From Variovorax sp. HW608 (lineage in GTDB: Bacteria > Pseudomonadota > Gammaproteobacteria > Burkholderiales > Burkholderiaceae_C): a stretch of DNA of 64,000 nt. The stretch is taken from positions 3,870,229 through 3,934,228 of the forward strand of contig NZ_LT607803.1 in NCBI RefSeq assembly GCF_900090195.1, written 5' to 3'. The notes below the pieces were generated by a model, which was not told the DNA's origin, did not search any database, and was given only the letters and a program-made list of their open reading frames with translations. Each line of letters opens with the position of its first letter. The first letter of the stretch is position 1. The translations under genes were made by a program, and so were the position numbers. Positions 29,616 to 39,112 of the stretch are shown piece by piece.

Positions 29616-32600
29616 TAGGACCATGTCTGGCGGCGGCGGCCGCCTGGAATTCAGAGTTTTCTCATACGTTTTCAAATTCTCAATGGATAGATTTGCGCGG
29701 CTCGGTGGGGTGCAGATCATCACGCCGAACTCGAATCTGAATTGAAGCCGAGTGCTTTCAGAGACTTCGGCTATTTGTTTTATTGATTGAGAGAAATCGA
29801 AAGGGAGTCGCTATGAATCAGGTCTATCGCATCGTCTGGAATGCCGCCACGCTGACATGGGTAGTGGCGCCGGAATTCGCCAAGGGTCGCAAGAAGTCCT
29901 GCAAGTCCAGCCGGACGGCCCGGCTGCGTACGGTCGTGTTTGCGCTGGGCATCCTCGGTGGCGCCGCGGCGCATGCGGCGGTCATCGCCACGCCGGCCCA
30001 GGCGCAAAACGGCACCTACTCGGGAACGTCGACGACCTCGGCGTCGGCGACTGGCGGCGATTCCACCGCGGTCGGTGCGGCGGCAACCGCGTCGGCGCAA
30101 GGCGCGACCGCGGTAGGTGCGGCGGCCAAGGCCACCAACCAGAACGCGACGGCGGTGGGCATATTGGCGATCGCGTCGGGTCAGCAGTCTGTCGCTTTGG
30201 GTTGGCAGGCGACCAGCTCCGCGGACTACGCCATGGCCTTTGGCGGGAATGCCAGTGCGGCGGGGATTCAGTCGCTGGCGCTGGGTACTCAGGCGAGCAC
30301 CACAGCGGCCGCAAAGGACGCGATCGCGCTGGGCACGCTCTCCAAGGCGAGTGCGGCCAATGCAACGGCGCTGGGTACCGGCGCGAATGCCAGCGGCGAC
30401 TATTCCATGGCGCTGGGCTACAACACATCGGCGACCGGCACGGCGGGCGTGGCGCTCGGATCCACGGCGCAGGCGGTTCAGCAGGGCGTGGCGGTGGGTT
30501 CCGGCGCCAACGCGGCGGGCGTGTCGTCCATCGCGCTGGGCCTGGCTGCGAAGGCGGCGAATTCGAACGGCGTCGCGATCGGCACCAGCGCGCAGACCGG
30601 CACGGGCACGAGCACGGCGATCGGCTCTTCGTCCAAGGCGGATGCGGGCACGACCACCGGCGCCAAGAGCGCAACGGCGGTGGGGGCCAATGCGGCAGCC
30701 ACCGGCGACGGTGCGCTCGCACAGGGCGATTCGGCCACGGCCACGGGCGACAAGGCGACCGCGGTGGGCCGCGGCGCGCAGGCCATAGGCGGCAGCACCA
30801 CGGCGCTGGGTGCTGGTGCTACTGCGAGCACCCAGGCTGCCACGGCGCTGGGTGCCGGCGCCGTTGCCAGCGGCGTGTCTTCCATGGCGGTGGGTGTCGC
30901 AGCGACCGCCGGCGGCGTGAATTCCTTGGCGATGGGTCTCAGCGCCGCCGCCGGCGGCCAGAGTTCGCTGGCGATCGGCAACCGCGCCAGCGGTGGCGGC
31001 CAGGATTCGATCGCGATCGGCCGTGTGTCTTCGGCCGGCGGTCAGAACTCGATCGCCATCGGCGGTGGCACGCCGGGCACCGGCAACGACAGCTCCAGCA
31101 GTTACAGCGGCGCCTCGGCGGCCGGTCAGGACTCCATCGCCGTCGGACGCGCGGCACTGGCTGGCGGCCAGAACTCGATCGCCATCGGCGGCAGCGGCTC
31201 GGGTCAGGGTGCAACCCCGGGCTTGGCCTCGTGGGCCTCGGGCGAAGACGGCATCGCGCTCGGTCGCGGTGCCCAGAGCAGCGACACCCGCAACATCGCG
31301 CTGGGCGCGCTTTCCCATGCCGGCTTCGCCGATGGCGCCGCCAACGCCCCATTCAGCACCGTCGGCAATACCATCAACGGCAAGTACTATGCCTATGCAG
31401 GCGGCACTGCGGACTCGACGGTCAGCGTGGGCAACTCGGTGACGAAGCTGTACCGCACGGTGACCAACGTCGCCGCCGGCCGGGTCAGCTCGAGCAGTAC
31501 CGATGCCGTCAACGGCTCGCAGCTGTACGCCGCCTACCAGGCGTTCGGAGCGTCCGTGGGCGATGGCACCGGCAGCAGCGACCTGGCGGATGTCGTCAAG
31601 TACGACGACGCCACCCACAACAGCGTGACGCTGGGCAACACGGTGAGCACCGACGGCGGTGTGACCGGCGGCACCAGGATCACCAACGTGGCGCAGGGTG
31701 CGCTGTCGGCGACCAGCACGGACGCGGTCAACGGTGCGCAGCTGTATGCGACCAACCAGAACGTTGCGGACGTCTCCAATACCGTCAACAACATCAACAA
31801 CGGCGCCGGCATCAAGTATTTCCACGCCAACTCGACCAAGGATGATTCGTCGGCCACCGGCAACGATGCCATCGCGGTAGGCCCCAAGGCCATCGCCGCT
31901 GGCAACAGCGCGATCGCCATGGGCAATGGCGCGCAGGCGACCTCGGGCTCGGGCAAGGCTATTGCGATCGGCGACAGCGCCGTCGCCAACGGCGGTATCT
32001 CGATCGGCGAAACCAGCAAGACGGCCGACTCACAACAGATTGCCATTGGCCCGGGCGCCACGGTCAAGGCTGGCGCGGGCATCGCGCTTGGCGCGCTATC
32101 CAGCTCGACCGGCACCACGGACGTGGCGATCGGCTACCTGAGCCAGGCGAACGGCGGTCAGTCCATCGCCATGGGCACATGGGCGTCTACCGCCTCCGGC
32201 GCGAACTACGCCATGGCGATGGGTTATCAAGCAAGCGCGTCGGCTGAGCGTTCGGTGGCGTTGGGCCTCACTGCGAAGACGACGGCGGCTGCTCAGTACG
32301 GCGTGGCAATTGGCAATGCCTCGTCGGCGAGTGCGCTCGGCGGCGTGGCGGTTGGTTCCGGTGCGGCAGCTTCGCAGGACAACGGCGTCGCGATCGGTCG
32401 CCAGTCGACCACGCTGGCGGATCTGACCCAGAGTGCCTATAACCCGAACGCATCGGCCACGATCGCGGGTGCGACCCCGTTCGGAGAGTTCTCGGTCGGC
32501 GCCGCGGGCAAGGAGCGCCGCATCACCAACGTCGCCGCTGGCGCGGCGGCCACCGATGCGGTGAACGTGAGCCAGCTGCAGGCGGCGGTGGGCCTGTCCT

Positions 32601-32830
32601 CGGCCGATGCGGTCAAGTACGACGACGCCACCCACAACAGCGTGACGCTGAGCGGCACCTTGAGCACCGACGGCGGTGTGACCGGCGGCACCAAGATCAG
32701 CAACGTGGCGCAGGCCCAGCTGTCCGCGACTTCGACGGATGCGGTCAACGGTGCGCAGCTGTACGCGACCAACCAGCAGGTGGCTGAGAACACGACCAAC
32801 ATCACCAACCTGGGCAACAAGGTCACGACG

Positions 32831-33174
32831 CTGGCCGACACCCCGATCACCTTCGCGGGCAACAGCGGCAGCGTGGCCAGGAAGCTGGGCGAGACGATGT
32901 CGATCCAGGGCGAGGCCAGCACGTCGGGCAGCTACTCCGGTGCCAATCTGAAGACGCAGGTGGACAGCAACGGCGACCTGCAGCTGCAGATGGCCGACAA
33001 CCTGGCTCTCACCTCGGTGACCACCGGCAACACCGTGATCAACAACAACGGGCTGACCATCAACGGCGGTCCGAGCGTGACGGTCGATGGCATCAACGCC
33101 GGCGGCCAGAAGATCAGCAACGTGGCCGACGGTACGGCTGATAGCGATGCGGCAACGGTCGGTCAGGTCAATGC
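32831..33174 (+). repeat. Adhesin stalk module, first copy of a 344-bp duplication
   Basis: This segment recurs at 34200-34543 with only scattered changes. It encodes the module running from LADTPITFAGNSGSVARKL to TVGQVNA. The near identity at DNA level shows recent duplication or gene conversion. Confidence 0.75.
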
Positions 33175-34199
33175 CGTGGCGTCCACGATCACGGCCGATG
33201 CGGTCAAGTACGACGACGCCAGCCACAACAGCGTGACGCTGGGCAACACCGTGAGCACCGATGGCGGCGTGACCGGTGGCACCAAGATCAGCAACGTGGC
33301 GCAGGGCGAGCTGTCCGCGACCTCGACGGATGCGGTCAACGGCTCGCAGTTGTATGCGACCAACCAGCAGGTGGGCGAGAACACCACCAACATCACCAAC
33401 CTGGGCGACACGGTCAACAACCTGGGCGACAGCATCACCAACATCGCCGGCGACACCAGCAACACCTATGTCACCAACAACGGCCGTGGCGTCAAGTACG
33501 CCCGGACCAACGACACGGGTCTGACCTCGGGTGACGCCCACGCCACGGTGGCAGGTGCGACGGCCCTGGGTTACGAAGCAACGGCCAGCCACGGCAACAG
33601 CGTGGCCCTGGGCGCCAACGCGTTGGCTGACGGCAGCACGCTGAACGACGAGGCTTACCTGGTCGGCGGCAAGGCGGGCGGTGAAGTGTCGGTCGGCGCG
33701 GCCGGCAACACGCGCCGCATCACCAACCTGGCGGCGGGTGCGAACGACACCGACGCGGTGAACGTCAGCCAGTTGAAGGCCTCGGTGGCCGGTTCGGTCG
33801 CTGACGCGGTGATGTACGACGACGCCAGCCACAACAGCATCACGCTGGGCGGCACGGCGTACGACAGTGCGACCGGCACCGGTGGCACCAGGATCAGCAA
33901 CGTGGCCAAGGGCACGGCTGACAGCGATGCGGTGAACGTTGCTCAGTTGAAGGACTCTGGCCTGATCGACAGCAATGGCAACGCGCAGAAGGCTGTGCTG
34001 TTCAACGGTCCGAACGGCGAAGCCAATGTGGCCGGTACGAAGATCGTCAACGTGGCGGCCGGCGACGTGACGTCGACCAGCACGGATGCGGTCAACGGCT
34101 CGCAGCTGTATGCGACCAACCAGCAGGTGGGCGAGAACACCACCAACATCAGCCAACCTGGGCAACACGGTCAACAACCTGGGCGACAGCGTCACGACG

Positions 34200-34543
34200 C
34201 TGGCCGACACCCCGATCACCTTCGCGGGCAACAGCGGCAGCGTGGCCAGGAAGCTGGGCGAGACGATGTCGATCCAGGGCGAGGCCAGCACGTCGGGCAG
34301 CTACTCCGGTGCCAACCTGAAGACGGCCGTGGACAGCAACGGCAACCTGCAGCTGCAGATGGCCGACAACCTGGCGGTCACCTCGGTGACCGCTGGCAAC
34401 ACCGTGATCAACAACAGCGGGCTGACCATCAACGGCGGCCCGAGCGTGACGGTCGATGGCATCGATGCCGGTGGCCAGAAGATCGTCAACGTGGCTGACG
34501 GTACGGACGCCAGCGACGCGGCCACCGTGGGTCAGGTCAATGC
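34200..34543 (+). repeat. Adhesin stalk module, second copy of the 344-bp duplication
   Basis: Matches 32831-33174 at an offset of 1,369 bases. The frameshift base lies about 48 bases upstream of this copy, at the join between modules, where recombination between copies could leave an indel. Confidence 0.75.
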
Positions 34544-34724
34544 GGCCGCCTCCGCGGCGATGGCCGATGCGGTCAAGTACGACGACGCCAGCCACAACAG
34601 CGTGACGCTGGGCGGCACGGCGTACGACAGTGCGACCGGCACGGGCGGCACCAAGGTCAGCAACGTGGCCAAAGGCACGGCTGACAGCGATGCAGTCAAC
34701 GTGGCCCAGCTGAAGGACTCAGGT

Positions 34725-35600
34725 CTGATCGACAGCAACGGCAACACGCTGAACGCGGTGACCTACGATGACGCAACCAAGGGCAGCATCACGCTGGGCG
34801 GTACGCCGTACGACAGTGTGACCGGCACCGGCGGCACCAAGATCGGCAACGTGGCCAAGGGCACGGTTGACAGCGATGCAGTCAACGTGGCCCAACTGAA
34901 GGACTCGGGCCTGATCGACAACAACGGCAACACGCTCAATGCGGTGACCTACGACGATGCAACCAAGGGCAGCGTGACGCTGGGCGGTACGCCGTACGAC
35001 AGTGCCACAGGCACGGGTGGCACCAAGATCGGCAACGTGGCCAAAGGCACGGCTGACAGCGACGCGGTCAACGTGTCGCAGCTGAAAGACTCGGGCCTGA
35101 TCGACGGCAACGGCAACACGCTGAACGCGGTGACCTACGACGACGCGACCAAGGGCAGCGTCACGCTGGGTGGCACGCCGTACGACAGTGCGACCGGCAC
35201 CGGTGGCACCAAGATCAGCAACGTGGCCAAGGGTACGGGTGACAGCGACGCGGTGAACGTGTCGCAGCTGAAGGACGCGGGCCTGATCGACAGCAACGGC
35301 AACACGCTCAATGCGGTGACCTACGATGACGCAACCAAGAGGAGCGTCACGCTGGGTGGAGTCGGCGCGACGACGCCGGTAAGGCTGGGCAACGTAGCCG
35401 ATGGCACGGACGACCACGACGCCGTGAATGTGTCGCAGCTGAGGAACTCGGGCCTGCTCGACGGCAACGGCAACACGCTGAATGCGGTGACCTACGACGA
35501 CGCGACCAAGGGCATCGTGACGCTGGGTGGCGTGGGCGCGACGACGCCCGTCAGGTTGGGCAACGTGGCCGACGGCAACATTGCCGCCGGCAGCCGCGAT
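34725..35600 (+). repeat. Tandem 186-bp stalk repeats in the adhesin
   Basis: Units starting at 34725, 34911, 35097 and 35283 are spaced exactly 186 bases (62 codons), then 171 bases to a variant unit at 35454. Each encodes GLIDSNGNTLNAVTYDDATK, a glycine-rich strand segment and VAKGTADSDAVNV. A partial unit precedes the first at about 34575. Repeat number is likely to vary between strains. Confidence 0.8.
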
Positions 35601-36706
35601 GCGGTGAATGGCGGTCAGATTGCCACGCTGGTGAGCCAGATCAACGGTCTCGACAACCGCGTGACCAACATCGAGGCCAACGGTACCGGTGGTGGCAGCA
35701 GCCTGCCTTATGTCGACGGCAACGCCAACGGCAGCAGCAGCAACAACGCCGATGCCGGCAGCACGGCAGGCGTGGCGGTCGGTTACAACGCCAAGGCAAC
35801 GGGCGAAAACGCCTCGGTGCTGGGCCAGAACGCGACGGCCCTGGGCAGCTACGGCACGGCGATCGGCAACGACAGCTACGCCGCGGGACCGAACGACACT
35901 GCGCTGGGCGGCAATGCCAAGGTGCACGCCGACGGTAGCGTGGCCGTGGGTGCGAATGCCACGGTGACGTCGGCCGCTGCCACCAACGCAGTCGCCGTTG
36001 GTGCCGATACGCAGGTCAGCGCGGCGTCGGGTACGGCGATCGGCCAGGGCGCTTCGGTGGCCGCGGCGGCGACCGGTGGGGTGGCCCTGGGCCAGGGCTC
36101 GGTGGCCGATCGTGCCAACACGGTCTCGGTGGGCACCGCGACGAACCAGCGCCAGATCACCAACGTTGCAGCAGGCTCGCAGGCGACGGACGCGGTCAAC
36201 GTCGATCAGCTCACATCGGTGGTGAACGGTCTGGGCGGTGGTGCCAGTATCGATTCGACAACCGGTGCGGTGACCGGCCCGTCGTATCAGCTGTCGGACG
36301 GTACGTACTCGAACGTGGGTGATGCGCTGTCGAGCCTCGACAACCGGGTGAATGCCGCCAACCAGGCGATCGGCGATCTTTCCAGGAACGCCTACTCGGG
36401 CATCGCGGCAGCCACTGCGCTGACGATGATTCCGGACGTCGACAAGGACAAGAAATTGTCGCTCGGCATTGGGGCCGGGAGCTACAAGGGCTACCACGCC
36501 TTCGCCATCGGCGGTACGGCTCGCATCACGCAGAACATCAAGATGAGAGCGGGTCTTGGCCGTTCGGGCAGTGGCACGACTGCCGGCGTGGGTGCTTCGT
36601 ACCAGTGGTAAGCGTTTGACAGGAGAGCGGGGTGTTCGCCCCCTCTCTGCGCTACCTCGCATCTTTCAAATTCTTTCTGGTGTTCGCTTCAGGCGAACCT
36701 GCAAAC

Positions 36707-37435
36707 ATGAACAAGCAATATTCGACTTATCCACGCCTGGCGTTGCTGGGCACAGCGTTGGGGCTTCTGGCCGCATGTACGACGCAATCCGGACCGACCT
36801 ATAGCGCCCATGCCATCGTCGTTCCGGATCAAAAGGCGCCAACTTATCGCGTCGAATGCGGCGGCCTGCTCGGAAACTCGCAAACCTGTACCGAGGTGGC
36901 GGCCGAGATATGCAAGGGAAAGCCAGTCACGGTGGTGGAGGCGGTCGACGCAATCAGGTCCGGCGTCAACACCAACGATCCGCGCGAGATCACCTTCATG
37001 TGCGGTGAGCCGGCTGTGGCGCAATCCGTCGCCGTGCCAGCGCCGCCGCCTCAACCTCAACCTCAACTGAAGCCCCAGCCTCAGGAGCGGCGCCAGGTGC
37101 TGTTGCAGGGCGACGCGAATTTCGCCATCGGCAGCGCGGTGTTGAGCAGCACGGCGAAAGCGGGTCTCGACAAATTCGTGCGCGCGAACGAGGGAGTCAA
37201 GTTCCGACGCGTGACGATCACCGGTTACACCGATTCAACCGGCTCGCGTCCGCACAATCAGAAACTGTCGGAAGCGCGCGCTCAAGCGGTCCTGCAGTAC
37301 TTGCGGAGCCATGGCGTGATGTCGCAGGAGTTTGTCGCCGAGGGTCACGGCATGAACGATCCCGTTGCATCGAACGCGACGGCCAGCGGCCGCGCGCTCA
37401 ACCGCCGCGTCGAAGTTCGCATCGTGGCGCAATAG
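36707..37435 (+). CDS. OmpA-family lipoprotein, possible adhesin partner (TpgA-like)
   Basis: A 242-residue lipoprotein. The signal peptide ends in the lipobox LAAC (C24). The middle has a Pro/Gln linker (PPPQPQPQLKPQPQ). The C-terminal OmpA domain has ITGYTDSTGSRPHNQKLSEA, LRSHGV and ALNRRVEVRI, the peptidoglycan-binding signature. In Acinetobacter, the OmpA-like TpgA is encoded next to the adhesin Ata and is needed for its display; the same layout here suggests a similar role, which is inference. The ATG at 36707 begins the lipoprotein signal; a hairpin (GTTCGC/GGCGAAC) lies just upstream. It is 95 bases after the adhesin. Confidence 0.88.
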   Translation: MNKQYSTYPRLALLGTALGLLAACTTQSGPTYSAHAIVVPDQKAPTYRVECGGLLGNSQTCTEVAAEICKGKPVTVVEAVDAIRSGVNTNDPREITFMCGEPAVAQSVAVPAPPPQPQPQLKPQPQERRQVLLQGDANFAIGSAVLSSTAKAGLDKFVRANEGVKFRRVTITGYTDSTGSRPHNQKLSEARAQAVLQYLRSHGVMSQEFVAEGHGMNDPVASNATASGRALNRRVEVRIVAQ

Positions 37436-37562
37436 GCTTTGATGGTGCGCGGGCCTGCCGGCGATGGTGGCCCGCGCCGCCTCCAGGCAGCCCGGCCGCG
37501 CCGGAACCGGACCCCCGTGCCTGTCGTCGGCGTTTCAACTGAACTCCATAGAATCCGCCGGC

Positions 37563-38231
37563 ATGCTCCGACGGGTCCTCGCCGCTTTCCTCTTCTCCCT
37601 CGCCTCCGCTTCGCAGGCGGGCGGGCATTTCGACGTCGATGACGCGGGCACGCTGGATCCCGGTCGATGCCAGTACGAGGTCTGGGGCGGCCGCTTTGGC
37701 GAAGCCAAGGTCACGGACTACCACCTGGGGCCGGCCTGCCGGGTCGGTCCGGTCGAGCTGGGCCTGAACATCGACCGCTACTCGACCCCCGGCGAACATG
37801 CCTACTTCCTGGGGCCGCAGGTCAAGTGGACTTTCCTCGGCCAGGACCCCGAGGCGCGGCTCGCGGCGGCCGTGTCGGCGACCATGACCTTCGACGCGAC
37901 GCGCGGCGGACACACCGGCGGGCAACTGGTGATCCCGGTCAGCTGGCGGGCGCTCGACAGCCTATGGATCCACGCCAACCTCGGCGCCGACTGGGCCGCC
38001 GGCATCGGCGAGCGCACCGGCCGCGGCGGGCTGCAGGCCGAGTGGGCGCTGAACGACACCGTGTCGCTGATCTTCGAGCGCTTCCGCGCGGTCGGCGCCT
38101 GGACCTCGCGCGGCGGGCTGCGCTGGAGCCTGAACCCGTCGGTCAGCATCGACCTGAGCGCCTCGCGCAGCGGGACGCAGCGCGTCTGGGGCTATGCGAT
38201 CGGTCTGAACCACGAGTTCCCCGGCTTCTGA
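37563..38231 (+). CDS. Predicted outer-membrane or periplasmic protein (222 aa)
   Basis: It begins with a signal peptide (MLRRVLAAFLFSLASASQAGG). The mature part is a series of short amphipathic strands with aromatic ends (YEVWGGRF, WIHANLGADWAAGIG, LRWSLNPSVSIDLSAS) and ends in NHEFPGF with a terminal phenylalanine, features of a small beta-barrel. No family was recognised. It stands alone between the OmpA lipoprotein and a hypothetical gene. Confidence 0.75.
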   Translation: MLRRVLAAFLFSLASASQAGGHFDVDDAGTLDPGRCQYEVWGGRFGEAKVTDYHLGPACRVGPVELGLNIDRYSTPGEHAYFLGPQVKWTFLGQDPEARLAAAVSATMTFDATRGGHTGGQLVIPVSWRALDSLWIHANLGADWAAGIGERTGRGGLQAEWALNDTVSLIFERFRAVGAWTSRGGLRWSLNPSVSIDLSASRSGTQRVWGYAIGLNHEFPGF

Positions 38232-38544
38232 GCGAGCTTTCGCGGGCCGCTCCGCGGGCATGGTCTACGCCCTGAGTCGGTGCCGAGTGAGCGCATGCAT
38301 CCCCCGAAAGGCGGATGTGCAAACACCGCGCCGGAATGCAGACTCCGCCTCGTCGCAACAGCACAGGAGACGAAATGGGCGTTCCCGCAATGCGCGGCGT
38401 GCACCGGCCGCGTGTCATGGCTGCTTCATCCAACCGTGATGTAGTTCACGCTTTTTGCAAGTGAGGACTGACAACGCTATGTCGCGATCCGAAGCATCCT
38501 CGCACACTGTTTGGTCGTCGAACACCCCCCGCGAAAGGCTCGCT
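38232..38544 (+). other. Gene-poor stretch with one tiny frame
   Basis: 313 bases with no clear gene. A 29-codon frame at 38375-38464 (starting MGVPAMRGV) has a good GGAGA ribosome site and could be a leader peptide for the gene starting near 38545. Purine-rich and hairpin-forming sequences lie upstream, but I could not match them to a riboswitch family. Confidence 0.35.
38375..38464 (+). CDS. Possible leader peptide (29 aa)
   Basis: An ATG preceded at good spacing by CAGGAGA. The frame encodes MGVPAMRGVHRPRVMAASSN and ends VHAFCK before a TGA. It ends 80 bases before the preferred start of the next gene. The support is the ribosome site only; codon use cannot be judged at this length. Confidence 0.25.
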   Translation: MGVPAMRGVHRPRVMAASSNRDVVHAFCK

Positions 38545-39093
38545 ATGCGAATCGTGCGGACCCCGTCGAACAAGGTCGAAGGCCCGATCTCCGACTACCA
38601 CGTGCTGACCTACGCCGACTCCGGCTTCGGCCCCCTGCCGCACTATACGAAGCGCCGTGTGCCCCGTGACCAGGTGGAGGAAATCGTCAGCCGCATCAAC
38701 CAGCGCGACGAGGCAGCCACCTTCTTCCCGCTGGCGCTCAGCGCGGTGCCGCGCAAGGTGATCTGGGACAAGCTCCACTGGGCGGAGCTGCGCGCCCATC
38801 TCGCGGACTTTCTCCAGGTCAACGCACGCGCCTTCGGCGCGCGCCGCATCCTCATCGATCTGCAATCGCCGCACGGGACCGCGCATGTCATGGAAGCGCT
38901 GCGCGGCGCGGTGGAAGACGTGCCGCCGGTCTGCGTGGAGGAGATCGTCGTCGTGACCGCGGCCGATGGCGAGGACGACCAGCCGCCCCTTTCGCGGCGC
39001 CAGCGCGACGCGAACGTCATCGCGGCCATCGCGAAAGACCACGAGGCGCGCGCCGCCGAAGCCGAGAGCCGCAACCGGCGCTCATCACGCTGA
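38545..39093 (+). CDS. Hypothetical protein (182 aa)
   Basis: A soluble protein beginning MRIVRTPSNKVEGPISDYHV. It has alternating helices and strands (RDQVEEIVSRINQRDEAATFF, HAHLADFLQVNARAF-like, RRILIDLQSPHGTAHVMEAL, VCVEEIVVVTAAD) and a basic, Arg/Glu-rich C-terminus. The ATG at 38545 is preferred for its GAAAGG ribosome site; an in-frame ATG at 38479 gives 22 extra residues. I recognise no family. It converges on recJ with a 19-base gap. Confidence 0.65.
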   Translation: MRIVRTPSNKVEGPISDYHVLTYADSGFGPLPHYTKRRVPRDQVEEIVSRINQRDEAATFFPLALSAVPRKVIWDKLHWAELRAHLADFLQVNARAFGARRILIDLQSPHGTAHVMEALRGAVEDVPPVCVEEIVVVTAADGEDDQPPLSRRQRDANVIAAIAKDHEARAAEAESRNRRSSR

Positions 39094-39112
39094 GAGCGCA
39101 GCTTCGGGCGCG

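Larger units (their letters stand above)
29329..29812 (+). other. AT-rich leader upstream of the adhesin
   Basis: A 484-base non-coding stretch that turns markedly AT-rich from about 29,420, unlike the flanking GC-rich DNA. It holds a nested inverted repeat (29549-29592), an FNR-like box (29602-29615) and a strong AAAGGGAG ribosome-binding site before the adhesin ATG. A frame at 29482-29745 has no ribosome site and no family resemblance and is not called. The composition fits a long regulated promoter region or recently acquired DNA. Confidence 0.6.
29813..36611 (+). pseudogene. YadA-like trimeric autotransporter adhesin, frameshifted
   Basis: If read through, about 2,265 residues. It opens with the extended signal peptide MNQVYRIVWNAATLTWVVAPE of large autotransporters. 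Head regions with repeated SVALG/TAVGA-type 14-residue motifs span nucleotides about 30020-31270, 31850-32420 and 35750-36130. Neck and stalk modules with NVAAG, STDAVNGSQLYATNQ and DAVNVAQLK lie between. The C-terminal YadA anchor (SSLDNRVNAANQAIGDLSRNAY to GASYQW) closes a beta-barrel. One extra base near 34152 (ATCAGCCAACC against ATCACCAACC in the sister module) shifts the frame: the 5' part (29813-34498) ends early and the 3' part continues in another frame (in-frame span 34086-36611). As written, the passenger loses its anchor. A sequencing error is possible. Confidence 0.88.

Noticed and set aside
29482..29745. An 87-codon frame in the AT-rich leader
   Set aside because: No ribosome-binding site, no domain, and it covers the inverted repeat and FNR-like box.
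34725..35600. Regular repeats that might suggest a CRISPR array
   Set aside because: The unit is 186 bases, in frame and coding; there are no short direct repeats with unique spacers and no cas genes.
29780..36662. Long minus-strand frames across the adhesin
   Set aside because: They mirror the repetitive adhesin coding strand and are rich in Arg, His and Gly without domains.
38232..38544. Possible riboswitch upstream of the unknown gene
   Set aside because: I compared it by eye with SAM, SAH, cobalamin, TPP, FMN, c-di-GMP and ykkC core motifs and found no match.
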